Shown: positions 7,603 to 15,710 of the stretch, piece after piece | Layout of the letters: each line of letters begins with the position of its first letter | Numbering within the stretch: position 1 is the stretch's first letter | NCBI GenBank assembly: GCA_903901855.1 | Contig: CAIUSP010000024.1 | Location: 1 to 64,000 of the forward strand | Source: an uncultured bacterium | GTDB lineage: Bacteria > Actinomycetota > Thermoleophilia > Solirubrobacterales > 70-9 | DNA: 64,000 nt | Direction: 5' to 3' | Program-made: the position numbers and the translations under genes | Notes under the pieces: model-generated | Database searches by the model: none | Seen by the model: only the letters and a program-made list of their open reading frames with translations | Told to the model about the DNA's origin: nothing

Positions 7603-8471
7603 CCGACATCCTTACGGCGGAGGGACTTGGGCTTGCTCGCGTGGACCCAGGGCGGCGCGGTGGTGCCGAGCTTGACCACGAGGAAGAGGTGCGCGCCGAT
7701 CAACCCGATGATCAAACCGGGCACCAGCAACATGTGGATCGCGTAGAAGCGCTGGATCGTGGTGGCTCCGATCTCCGGGCCAGCCCTGAGGAAGTCGGCG
7801 AGATAAGGGCCGACGAAGGGACCGCTCGCGGTGATGTTGTTCGCCACCTCAGTCGCCCAGAAGGAACGCTGGTCGAACGGGAGCAGGTAACCGGTCAGAC
7901 CCATGACCAGGGTGAGGATGATCAAGACGACCCCGATGACCCAGTTGAGTTCGCGGGGGTACTTGTAGGCACCGAAGAAGAAGGTTCGGGCCATGTGCAT
8001 GAAGATGAGGATGATCATCACCGTTGCGCCCCACTTGTGCATTCCGCGAACGAACTCGCCGAGGAAGACCTCGTTGGTGAGATAAGTGATCGATGCGTAG
8101 GCCTCGACCGGCGACGGTGTGTAGTACATCGCGAGGAATACTCCGGTGAGTGCTTGGCAGATGAAGGCGAACATCGTCGCCGATCCCAACGTGTAGAACC
8201 AGTTCGTCCCCTTGGGTACCTTGCGCAGCGCCAACGCGGTGACGATGTTCGAAGCACCGGTCCGCTCGTCTACCCAGCCGACCACATCGGCAGGTGAGTC
8301 CTTCAACTTGCCCTTGAGTTCCTCGGTTGCGGCCGAGCCATTCTTCTCGGTGGGCTGACGCAGATCGACGACCCCGTTCCCATTTCCGTTCCCGTTCCCG
8401 TTTCCGTTGCCCTCGCCAGGCTTGGCGGGACGGCGGAGGGGCGGTGGTATGAGTTTTTCGATGTCGGGCAT
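7599..8471 (-). CDS. qcrB: Menaquinol-cytochrome c reductase, cytochrome b6 subunit
   Basis: 290 aa. It has four core membrane helices with bis-heme ligands His145/His159 (13 residues between) and His246/His261 (14 between). The 14-residue spacing is the cytochrome b6 type rather than the bc1 type. The N-terminal 80 residues are an unusual cytoplasmic extension containing a (Asn-Gly)n run encoded by a hexanucleotide repeat. The quinol-oxidation PEWY is supplied by the next gene. It follows the Rieske gene by 14 bases. The extension is not part of the known catalytic core and its role is unknown. Confidence 0.94.
   Translation of the reverse strand: MPDIEKLIPPPLRRPAKPGEGNGNGNGNGNGNGVVDLRQPTEKNGSAATEELKGKLKDSPADVVGWVDERTGASNIVTALALRKVPKGTNWFYTLGSATMFAFICQALTGVFLAMYYTPSPVEAYASITYLTNEVFLGEFVRGMHKWGATVMIILIFMHMARTFFFGAYKYPRELNWVIGVVLIILTLVMGLTGYLLPFDQRSFWATEVANNITASGPFVGPYLADFLRAGPEIGATTIQRFYAIHMLLVPGLIIGLIGAHLFLVVKLGTTAPPWVHASKPKSLRRKDVG
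8374..8409. repeat. Hexanucleotide tandem repeat in qcrB (Asn-Gly run)
   Basis: Six near-perfect copies of a 6-base unit (CCGTTC on the plus strand; GAACGG on minus) inside the N-terminal extension of the cytochrome b gene. It encodes alternating Gly and Asn. Units differ at one or two positions, some of them third-codon changes. Copy-number change would keep the frame. Confidence 0.85.
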
Positions 8472-8485
8472 TGTCGCTTCCTCCC

Positions 8486-9184
8486 CTAGGGAGCCGGCGG
8501 CACAGAGGGCCGCGGCGGGTAGATGACGTTCCAGACTCCTCCGGTGAACTCACCGGGGTCGCGGGCACGGACGGGCTCGAAACTGTTGGTGACGCTGTAG
8601 CGAGGGCCGATCTCGACCTCTCCATCGCGCACCCGGGTCTGAAAGCGGTCGAGGGGTCGGACAGGAGGGCCACCGATGCGTTCACCCTGGAACCCGTAGA
8701 CACCTCCGTGACAGGGGCAGATGAAGTTCCCGGCGGCCGCAACGAACCTCACTGCGCAACCGAGGTGCGCACAACGAGTGCTCACCGCCACCACGGAATT
8801 CGGATCTTCCTTCAGTTCCTCGTTGCCGAGGCGTACGTAGGCCGTGGTCTTTCCCGACTCGCCGGTGCCCTCGACCGCAGTGATCACGGTCGCGGTGTAC
8901 TCGTCGGCGGAGTACTGGTCGACCGATCCGACGGACTGCCAGAAATCACCCTTCTCCTTGAAGACAGGTGCGAGAGCAAAGCCGATGGTCGGAAGGGCGA
9001 CCACCGCGATGGCGCCGCCAGCCAGAACCTGACCACCAACCATCAAGGCGGCGCGGCGGTTCATCGACTCGCCCTCGAAGGTTCCGGCTGGTGCCGCCTT
9101 CGGGAGTTTGCGCTTACCGTTTCCGCTTTCGCCGTTAGTAGCCAATTCTTCTCCGGTGATCGGGGGTCTCGTGAACTCAGTCAA
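8486..9184 (-). CDS. qcrA: Rieske iron-sulfur subunit of menaquinol-cytochrome c reductase
   Basis: 232 aa. The [2Fe-2S] ligands lie in CAHLGC (Cys138, His140, Cys143) and CPCHGG (Cys156, Cys158, His159); Cys143 and Cys158 would form the stabilising disulfide. One membrane helix spans about residues 47-70. It is preceded by 'MNRRAAL', which resembles a twin-arginine signal anchor, so export by the nearby TatA/TatC is plausible. The cluster-binding domain would face the outside. It overlaps the upstream prenyl-synthase-like gene by 8 bases. Confidence 0.93.
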   Translation of the reverse strand: MTEFTRPPITGEELATNGESGNGKRKLPKAAPAGTFEGESMNRRAALMVGGQVLAGGAIAVVALPTIGFALAPVFKEKGDFWQSVGSVDQYSADEYTATVITAVEGTGESGKTTAYVRLGNEELKEDPNSVVAVSTRCAHLGCAVRFVAAAGNFICPCHGGVYGFQGERIGGPPVRPLDRFQTRVRDGEVEIGPRYSVTNSFEPVRARDPGEFTGGVWNVIYPPRPSVPPAP

Positions 9185-9818
9185 GAGGGTTTGATTCGGT
9201 AGTCAATCCTACCTGTTCGTGCAACCGGGTCCACGCTTCACCGGCTCCCGTCTCGACGGCTCGCTGCTCTGCCCAGGCCAGTAAGCGGTCTGCCAGCCCA
9301 CCCGGATCCTCCGAACCTGGGATTTCCGCTCTCAAAGCGGTGAATTCCGTACTCGCGCCGCATCCCACGGCAACGCCCGTGGCCAGCCAGAGTGCCTGAT
9401 CCAACCGATCGAACTCTGAATCTGTGCAGACACCATCAGCGTGTATCACTGCCTGCAGGGAGATCAGGTCTGCGAGGTAGGCCACTGCTTCGGTGTCGCC
9501 GAGCATGGACAGGCGCTCGAGCCCGAGGGCATAGAGGAAGTCGCCGGCAAGGAGCGCCAAATCCGGGTCGATATCCGGTGTAAAGAGTCTTGGTGTGCCG
9601 TAGTGGAGGAGGTAGCCCTCGCGGATCGACTCGATCAGGAGCGCGTACTGATCGGGGTCGGTGGATCGAGGGCCTAGGGCGACGAACTCTCCGAATGCCG
9701 CTGGGGCCACGACGGTGTCGATCGGTCTCAATGCGGCGCGAAGGCCATCCTCCGTATCGATCTCGTCCCTCAGATCGAGGAATGAACGCGAACCGCTCTT
9801 CTCTGCAGGCTGCTCCAT
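9177..9818 (-). CDS. Degenerate polyprenyl-synthase-like protein (no catalytic Asp motifs)
   Basis: 213 aa from ATG 9818 (a GTG at 9824 is also possible). No function is assigned with certainty. Residues 92-120 ('AGDFLYALG' and 'LGDTEAVAYLADLIS') match residues 122-150 of the polyprenyl synthase encoded at 5138-6121 ('VGDFLLSRA' and 'VGDQEAIQTLAAAST') with identical spacing. A following 'FDR...VGCG' segment parallels its 'FHR...CRVG'. Both DDxxD motifs and the substrate Lys are absent, so it should not be active alone. It may be a non-catalytic partner of that synthase, like component I (HepS) of heptaprenyl diphosphate synthase. It lies between hemL and the Rieske gene. Confidence 0.55.
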   Translation of the reverse strand: MEQPAEKSGSRSFLDLRDEIDTEDGLRAALRPIDTVVAPAAFGEFVALGPRSTDPDQYALLIESIREGYLLHYGTPRLFTPDIDPDLALLAGDFLYALGLERLSMLGDTEAVAYLADLISLQAVIHADGVCTDSEFDRLDQALWLATGVAVGCGASTEFTALRAEIPGSEDPGGLADRLLAWAEQRAVETGAGEAWTRLHEQVGLTTESNPLD

Positions 9819-9829
9819 CTCCACAGAGA

Positions 9830-11128
9830 TCAGCCGTCGGCGAAGACTGCATCGAAGGCCTCCGCCGCTGCCGCGGCGGTCATCTCCACAGTCTCTTCGT
9901 CGTGAGCGAGCGAAGGGAACCACGCTTCGAACTGTGATGCAGGCGGATACACACCGCGCTCGATCAGTTCGCGGCAGAAGCGAGCGTATGCATCCATGTC
10001 ACAAGAGTTCGCTCCCTCGAAATCACTGACCGGCTGGTCCGTGAAGAAGGGAGTGACCAGACCGGGAACCGAGACCACTTGGACCGGGTGATCCCTTGCG
10101 GCATCACGGAGGGCATCGGCCAGAGCATCGGTGGTCTGAGAGAGCTTCAGGTAGGCAGCCTCGTCGAGCAACTCCATCGTGGCGAGTCCTGCTGCGACCG
10201 CGAGTGGGTTGCCCGACAGGGTTCCCGCCTGATAGACGTCGCCAGCCGGTGCGAGGTGGTTCATCATCTCGGAGCTCGCTCCGAAGGCTGCAGCAGGAAG
10301 GCCGCCGCCGATGACCTTTCCGAAAGCCGTCACGTCGGGTTGGACACCGGTCAACTCCTGTGCGCCTCCCCGGGAGACGCGGAACCCCGAGATCACCTCG
10401 TCGAAGACCAAGACGGCTCCGTACTGGTCTGCCAGCTCCCTCAATCGCTTCAGGAAGCCCTCCGCAGGCGGCACGAGGCCCATGTTCGCCGGTATCGGCT
10501 CGACCAGGAGCGCCGCAACGGGCCTGGCCGCGAGGGCCGCCTCGACTGCATCTGCATCGTTCCAGGGGACCACGGCGGTTTGTTCCGCTACGGCTGCTGG
10601 CACTCCGGGACTCGACGGCTTGCCAGCCGTGGCCATGCCCGAACCAGCCGACACGAGGAGGCCGTCGGTGTGGCCGTGATACGCGCCCGCGAACTTGACC
10701 AGCGCGTCGCGCCCGGTAACTGCGCGAGCGAGCCGGATCGCTCCCATCGCTGCCTCCGTCCCTGAAGAGGTCATGCGAATCATCTCGACGGAGTCGAAAC
10801 GCTTCGCGACCTCGCGAGCAAGAGCGACCTCGCCGGCGGTAGGCGCACCGTAAGTGGTGCCCCGCTCTGCCGCCGCGCGGACGGCCGCGAGGATCGAGGG
10901 TTCGGCGTGCCCAGCGATCAAAGGGCCCCATGAGCAGACCCAGTCGACATATCGATTGCCGTCGACGTCGAACAGGTACGGACCCTCTCCCCTCTCTATG
11001 AAGATCGGGTCGCGGCCGATGGACCGCATGGCCCGGACCGGCGAGTTGACCCCACCCGGCAACAGCTCCAGTGCTTCCCCGTACAGCTTCCTGGAACCGT
11101 CCCAGTTCAGGAGTTCTCTGCCTCCCAC
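9830..11128 (-). CDS. hemL: Glutamate-1-semialdehyde 2,1-aminomutase
   Basis: 432 aa PLP enzyme making 5-aminolevulinate by the C5 pathway. Motifs include 'LPGGVNSPVRA' at the N-terminus, 'SSGTEAAMGAIRLAR', the PLP-Asp region 'LVFDEVISGFR' and the PLP-Lys region 'AFGKVIGGGLP'. It overlaps the AhbAB-like gene by 22 bases at its start if the first ATG is used, and a start slightly downstream is possible. It is in one direction with hemB and the cytochrome genes, tying tetrapyrrole supply to cytochrome assembly. Confidence 0.95.
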   Translation of the reverse strand: MGGRELLNWDGSRKLYGEALELLPGGVNSPVRAMRSIGRDPIFIERGEGPYLFDVDGNRYVDWVCSWGPLIAGHAEPSILAAVRAAAERGTTYGAPTAGEVALAREVAKRFDSVEMIRMTSSGTEAAMGAIRLARAVTGRDALVKFAGAYHGHTDGLLVSAGSGMATAGKPSSPGVPAAVAEQTAVVPWNDADAVEAALAARPVAALLVEPIPANMGLVPPAEGFLKRLRELADQYGAVLVFDEVISGFRVSRGGAQELTGVQPDVTAFGKVIGGGLPAAAFGASSEMMNHLAPAGDVYQAGTLSGNPLAVAAGLATMELLDEAAYLKLSQTTDALADALRDAARDHPVQVVSVPGLVTPFFTDQPVSDFEGANSCDMDAYARFCRELIERGVYPPASQFEAWFPSLAHDEETVEMTAAAAAEAFDAVFADG

Positions 11129-12198
11129 GCGGCGTAGTCCTCTGTGAAGTAGCGAAGCCGAATCTTCTTGAACTCGGTCGACGAGTACAGGACGGCTCGA
11201 TCCTCGCCATGGAGGTCGTGCTGATCAGCTATCGAATCGAGGATCGCGTCGCACTCCTCCTTCGAGCGACCATGAGCCATCGTGAAGACGCTGTAGGGCC
11301 AGTCCTCATAGGTGGGCCGCTGGTAGCAATGCGAGATTCCGCGAACCGAGGCCATCTCGACACCGACCTCGCGGATTCGGTCCTCCGGAACGCGCCAGAC
11401 ACCCATGCCGTTGGCGGAGAACCCCGCGCGGCGGTGGAAGAGGATCGCGGCCACGCGGCGCAGGATCCCTCGCTCCTGCATACCGGCGAGATGGTTCAGA
11501 TAGGAGTCGACATCCATTCCGGCGCGTGAGGCAGGCGCATCGAAGGGCCTGGCGACCGGTTCCATCTGGCCTTGGATCGCACGAATCACCTCGATGTCAG
11601 TCTCGTCGTAGTCGACCGGTTCCAATTCCCGCGGCATCACGGCCTCTCCAGCCGGAGCCGCAAGGGTGTCGGTTCCCTTCTCCATCTCGAGGTTCATGTT
11701 GATCTTGAACAGGGTCAGAGTCGGGAGCTGGCGGATCGACTCCGCGCCGGTCAACTCCTGCAGTACCGAGACTGTTCCGTCCAGCCCGAGTTTCGAATCC
11801 GGCGGGGTGGCAATGGTGAACCAGAGGTTGAACTCGTGATCGCGCAGGTAGTTATGGGAGACGCCAGGATGCGAGTTGATGATCTTAGCGGCGCGGTGGG
11901 GGTTCTCTGCATCGACCTTCGCCGCGACCAACATCGACTCGTAGCCGAGGGCCCGCGTATCGAAGATGGGAGTCAACTCTCGGATGATCCGTTCATCGAG
12001 CAGGCGCTGGGTGCGGGCGAGCACGTCGTCCAGCTCCAGACCGGCCTCCGTCGCAACTGCTGCAAACGGCTCCGGAGCGAGAGGGAAGCTCGATTGCAGG
12101 AGGTTCATCAACTTGCGATCGTGGTCGTCGAGAGGCACCGCCGCGCCGTCCTTCCGCTCACGGACCTTGGGGGTCGCTCCTGATGCCGGTGTGTTCAT
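11107..12198 (-). CDS. Fused AhbA-AhbB siroheme decarboxylase-like protein (Lrp/AsnC fold)
   Basis: 363 aa with two tandem Lrp/AsnC-type modules. Module 1 (about 20-165) carries 'HNYLRDHEFNLWFTI', typical of AhbA. Module 2 (about 190-355) carries 'FHRRAGFSANGMGVW' and 'SHCYQRPTYEDWPYSVF', typical of AhbB/NirD-L. In sulfate reducers and archaea these proteins decarboxylate siroheme to didecarboxysiroheme in the alternative heme pathway; related proteins act in heme d1 synthesis. The ATG at 12198 overlaps the hemB stop (ATGA), which fixes the start and couples it to hemB. It is often mis-annotated as a transcription regulator. Whether it is an enzyme here is inferred. Confidence 0.8.
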   Translation of the reverse strand: MNTPASGATPKVRERKDGAAVPLDDHDRKLMNLLQSSFPLAPEPFAAVATEAGLELDDVLARTQRLLDERIIRELTPIFDTRALGYESMLVAAKVDAENPHRAAKIINSHPGVSHNYLRDHEFNLWFTIATPPDSKLGLDGTVSVLQELTGAESIRQLPTLTLFKINMNLEMEKGTDTLAAPAGEAVMPRELEPVDYDETDIEVIRAIQGQMEPVARPFDAPASRAGMDVDSYLNHLAGMQERGILRRVAAILFHRRAGFSANGMGVWRVPEDRIREVGVEMASVRGISHCYQRPTYEDWPYSVFTMAHGRSKEECDAILDSIADQHDLHGEDRAVLYSSTEFKKIRLRYFTEDYAAWEAENS

Positions 12199-13184
12199 CG
12201 TGTGGATGCCTCCTCTGCCAGCCAGAGAGCGGCGGCGGTTGCGTAGTAGGTGATGATTGCGTCGGCTCCGGCCCTGCGAATCGCCAGCAGCGACTCGAGT
12301 ACAGCAGATCGTTCGTCCAGCCAACCGTTCGCCGCTGCAGCCTTGATCATCGAGTACTCGCCAGACACTTGATAGGCCGCCACGGGGGCGCCGGTGGCCT
12401 CCTTGACCAGTGAGACGACATCCAAGTACGGCATCGCGGGCTTGACCATCAGGACGTCCGCTCCCTCGTCGAGGTCGGCCTCGGCCTCGCGCACCGCCTC
12501 GAGTGCGTTGGCCGGGTCCATCTGATAGCCGCGCCGGTCACCCGATGAGGGAGCGCAATCGGCTGCATCTCGGAACGGACCGTAGAAGGAAGACGCGTAC
12601 TTGGCGGCGTACGAGATGATCGGTAGACCCTGGTGGCCGGACTCGTCGAGTTGAGTGCGGATCGCGCCGATGCGGCCGTCCATCATGTCGCTCGGTGCTA
12701 TCGCGTCTGCGCCGGCGTCGGCATGTGAGATGGCGGTCTTGGCGAGCAGTTCGATCGTGAGGTCGTTGTCTACCTCGTCCCCTTGGAGCACTCCGCAGTG
12801 ACCGTGGGAGGTGTATTCACAGAGACAGACATCGGTGATCACGGTGACCTCGGGGTGGGCCTCTTTCAGCGCTCTGACCGCCATCTGGACGACACCCTCG
12901 TCGTCGTAGGCCTCGCTGGCGACCTCGTCCTTTGTCGAGGGGATCCCGAACAACAAGACGGCGCGGACCCCTGCGGAGGCAACGGTCGTCACCTCGGCCA
13001 CGAGTTCGGATATCGACAATCGCTCGACCCCGGGCATGGACTCGACCGGTTCGCGCAGTCCCTCTCCGGAGGTCACGAACATCGGCTGGATCAGATGGGA
13101 TGGAGAAAGCTCGGTCTCGGCCACCAGCTCTCGGAGCTGGCCGGTCCTTCGGAGGCGTCGGAATCGGGTTGCGGGAAAAGCCAT
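12195..13184 (-). CDS. hemB: Porphobilinogen synthase (delta-aminolevulinic acid dehydratase)
   Basis: 329 aa from ATG 13184. It condenses two 5-aminolevulinates to porphobilinogen. The Zn-type Cys cluster is in 'DVCLCEYTSHGHCG', and the two active-site lysines are in 'YAAKYASSFYGPFRDA' and 'VLMVKPAMPYLD'. I chose this ATG because a TAGAAT -10 box lies 7 bases upstream, and a GTG at 13205 would precede that box. It is the first gene of the heme-respiration block, followed by the AhbAB-like gene with a 4-base overlap, and is divergent from the YmdB-type gene. Confidence 0.95.
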   Translation of the reverse strand: MAFPATRFRRLRRTGQLRELVAETELSPSHLIQPMFVTSGEGLREPVESMPGVERLSISELVAEVTTVASAGVRAVLLFGIPSTKDEVASEAYDDEGVVQMAVRALKEAHPEVTVITDVCLCEYTSHGHCGVLQGDEVDNDLTIELLAKTAISHADAGADAIAPSDMMDGRIGAIRTQLDESGHQGLPIISYAAKYASSFYGPFRDAADCAPSSGDRRGYQMDPANALEAVREAEADLDEGADVLMVKPAMPYLDVVSLVKEATGAPVAAYQVSGEYSMIKAAAANGWLDERSAVLESLLAIRRAGADAIITYYATAAALWLAEEASTR

Positions 13185-13191
13185 GACCGAG

Positions 13192-13197
13192 ATTCTA
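13192..13197 (-). promoter_or_regulatory. -10 box (TAGAAT) of hemB, probably leaderless
   Basis: Minus-strand TAGAAT ends 7 bases before the hemB ATG. It would drive the hemB-ahbAB-hemL-prenyl-like-qcrABC-menG-polyprenyl synthase block. Confidence 0.5.
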
Positions 13198-13260
13198 GGG
13201 CGCACCGTTTTCGGCCGTGAGCGTGCGGGTGCGGTGGCTTGCTCCCTTTAGCCTGAGGCC

Positions 13261-14037
13261 ATGCGCTTGATGTTCATCGGAGATGTGGTCGGAAGCCCCG
13301 GAAGGGAAGGTTTGACCGCAACCATGCCCTTACTGCGCGCCGAACACAAGCCCGATCTGATCATCGTGAACGGTGAGAACGCGGCTGGAGGAGTGGGAAT
13401 CACCGAGCAGACCGCAGAGGAGATCTTCGCTGCCGGTGCGCAGGTGATCACCCTCGGCAACCACGCCTATAGGCAAAGGGAGGCCTTCGGATTCCTCAAC
13501 GCAGATGAGCGAGTGGTGCGGCCACTCAATCACTCACCCGAGTCACCCGGACGAGGCTGGACCATCGTCGAGGCAGGCGGGATGCGGGTTGCGGTGGTCA
13601 ACCTGAGCGGAGCCGTACAGCTCCAGGTCGATCGAAATCCGTTTGCAGCTATCGACGAACTGCTCGAAGAGATGGACGGGCGTGCCGATGCCGTCTTCGT
13701 CGACTTCCATGCCGAGGTGACCAGTGAGAAGGTGGCGATGGGATGGCATCTCGATGGCAGGGTTGCTGCGGTCTGCGGAACCCACACCCATGTCCCGACG
13801 GCCGATCCGCGAATCCTCCCCGGCGGGACCGCTCACATCACCGACGTCGGTATGACCGGATCGAGAGATGGTGTGCTCGGGGTGAAGCGCGCCGGAGCGC
13901 TGGAGTCGCTGCGGACCGGCTTGCCGGTGCGTTTCGAGACGGCCGGGGAAGACGTCTGGGTGATGGGCTGTCTGATCGAGGTTCGGGACGACGGCCTCTC
14001 GACTCGGATCGAACAGATCCTCTTGCCAACCGCCTAG
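13261..14037 (+). CDS. YmdB-family metallophosphoesterase
   Basis: 258 aa. It is a calcineurin-like phosphodiesterase of the YmdB/TIGR00282 family. Metal ligands are in 'FIGDVVGSPGR', 'NGENAAGG', 'LGNHAY' and 'CGTHTHVPTAD'. Bacillus YmdB hydrolyses cyclic nucleotides and affects biofilm choice; the substrate here is unknown. In many genomes this gene neighbours rny, which is not seen here. Its stop codon and that of the convergent glycosyltransferase overlap in a CTAG. A weak TAGCCT -10-like box lies 6 bases before the ATG. Confidence 0.9.
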   Translation: MRLMFIGDVVGSPGREGLTATMPLLRAEHKPDLIIVNGENAAGGVGITEQTAEEIFAAGAQVITLGNHAYRQREAFGFLNADERVVRPLNHSPESPGRGWTIVEAGGMRVAVVNLSGAVQLQVDRNPFAAIDELLEEMDGRADAVFVDFHAEVTSEKVAMGWHLDGRVAAVCGTHTHVPTADPRILPGGTAHITDVGMTGSRDGVLGVKRAGALESLRTGLPVRFETAGEDVWVMGCLIEVRDDGLSTRIEQILLPTA

Positions 14038-15710
14038 CCGGCGTTCCCGACCTCACCAAGGCGATCTCGGGCAAGCAGTGCCACGAAGAGAGGGCCGAGA
14101 AACCACGGCAGGTACAGATAGAACCAGTGGTCGAAGGTGATCTCCACCCCGATCAGGACCGCTGCGGCCAGTGCCGCCAACGCCACCGTGTCCCTGAAAC
14201 GGGGGCGAATCGACACGGCGAGTGCGAACAGCCCGACCGCGACCGTCACGAACAGCTGGAGTGGCTCGAGGGCCGGAAACTGACCCCAGATGCTGAAAGG
14301 TGAATCACGCCCGATCTGGTTGCCGATCGTGCGGTCGAAGATCACGAGAGGGCCCGAGTCATAGAGGGCATCAGCAAAGACCACGAGGAGTCCGACCGCA
14401 AACCCGACCAGGTAGGTCGACGACTCGCGCAGGGAGAGTGGCGACAGGAAGCGCTTCAGCCGGAGGAGGGGCGAGTTGCCCACGGACGGCGAATGCGGTG
14501 CGGAGCCAGAGCTCGGACCCGAGAGGAAGAGCGGAACCAGCGCCAGCGGAGCGAGCTTGGTGGCGGAAGCGAGAGCGACCAGCACACCCCTTATAGGCGC
14601 GGAGGTGACGCCGAGCAGGATGGCCACCACGGTCAGGGCAACCAGTGAATCGTTCGTGTTCGATTCGAGCGCGAAAGCCGTGTAAGGACATGCGGCCCAG
14701 GCGAACACGAGGAGCGCCCCGAGGCGTGTACCGCTCGATCCGGAACCCAGCCTGCGCCCGAGCAGGAACAGCGCGGCCATCGTCCCGAGGTCGAAGAAGA
14801 TCGCAGCGGCGTGAGCGGCCGGAAGGTCATCCCATGAACCTCCCCAGGGGAAGGCCAACTCGAAGGGGACATAAGCGAAGTACGAGAGCGGTCCGTACGT
14901 GTCTCCATTCGCGATATCGATCGGGAAGTTCGCGTAGAGCGTCCTCCCGCTCGAGATCAGATCGCCTCCGATCACACCGGCATAACCGACATCGATCACG
15001 TTCGAGTCCGCCATGTTGAACGCGATCCGCACCCCGATCAGGAAAAGCGCCACGATCGCGAGCAACCCCGCGGGGATCGAAGGTTCGAGGCCGCCACGGT
15101 GATCACGGCCGCCGCGACTGATCGCAAGCCAGATCATCCTCGCCAGCAGCCAGATCAGTACCGGGTAGACGAGTGGCACCGAGATGTCTATCCGCCCCAG
15201 GTTGAAGAAGTAATGGGAGAGCCCGAGGCCCGCAGTCAGCGCGAGCAGATCCAGGTGAGCGACCCGAAACGGCCTGCGCCAGTCGAACAGACCACAGAAG
15301 AAGATGAGGCAGAGAGGGATCCACACCCACGGCGCGTTGAGCGTCCGCCCAAAGGCACCCGAATAGCCGCGGGCCATGGTCCAGGCCACTTGATCACCTG
15401 TCCATTCCTCCCGCACCGTTGCGCCGACGGGGTCGACGATCACCAGCGCCTCGACTCTCTCGCCGACGAAGAATCGAACCTCCCAATCGGCAGCATCCTC
15501 CTTGCGCGATGCGCTGACCGAGGCCCGTGGGTAGGCCTTCAGGGTTTCGCGGCCCACCGAGGACTTCTCTGCCGCATCGAGTGCCTGAACCTCCGTCGTT
15601 GCAGCAGGCAGGTCGTCTGCCTGGTCAGGAGGTCCTGCCAGAGCGGTCGCCGGCAGCAGGAGCGTCGAGGCGACCAGCGCCAGCGCCAGTCGACAGCGCC
15701 AGTCGGTCAC
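14034..15710 (-). CDS. Polytopic GT-C-type glycosyltransferase-like membrane protein with exported N-terminal domain
   Basis: 558 aa. A signal sequence (residues 6-25, ending near ALAGP) precedes a roughly 90-residue extracytoplasmic domain ('DWEVRFFVGERVEALVIVD', PepSY-like in style). About ten to twelve membrane helices follow. The region 'YANFPIDIANGDTYGPLSYFAYVPFE' resembles the GT87/DUF2029 family of lipid-linked mannosyltransferases. It probably transfers a sugar from a polyprenyl-phosphate donor outside the cell. It begins with GTG overlapping the stop of the GtrA-like gene (GTGA), which matches GtrA's proposed role of flipping such donors. Confidence 0.7.
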   Translation of the reverse strand: MTDWRCRLALALVASTLLLPATALAGPPDQADDLPAATTEVQALDAAEKSSVGRETLKAYPRASVSASRKEDAADWEVRFFVGERVEALVIVDPVGATVREEWTGDQVAWTMARGYSGAFGRTLNAPWVWIPLCLIFFCGLFDWRRPFRVAHLDLLALTAGLGLSHYFFNLGRIDISVPLVYPVLIWLLARMIWLAISRGGRDHRGGLEPSIPAGLLAIVALFLIGVRIAFNMADSNVIDVGYAGVIGGDLISSGRTLYANFPIDIANGDTYGPLSYFAYVPFELAFPWGGSWDDLPAAHAAAIFFDLGTMAALFLLGRRLGSGSSGTRLGALLVFAWAACPYTAFALESNTNDSLVALTVVAILLGVTSAPIRGVLVALASATKLAPLALVPLFLSGPSSGSAPHSPSVGNSPLLRLKRFLSPLSLRESSTYLVGFAVGLLVVFADALYDSGPLVIFDRTIGNQIGRDSPFSIWGQFPALEPLQLFVTVAVGLFALAVSIRPRFRDTVALAALAAAVLIGVEITFDHWFYLYLPWFLGPLFVALLARDRLGEVGNAG

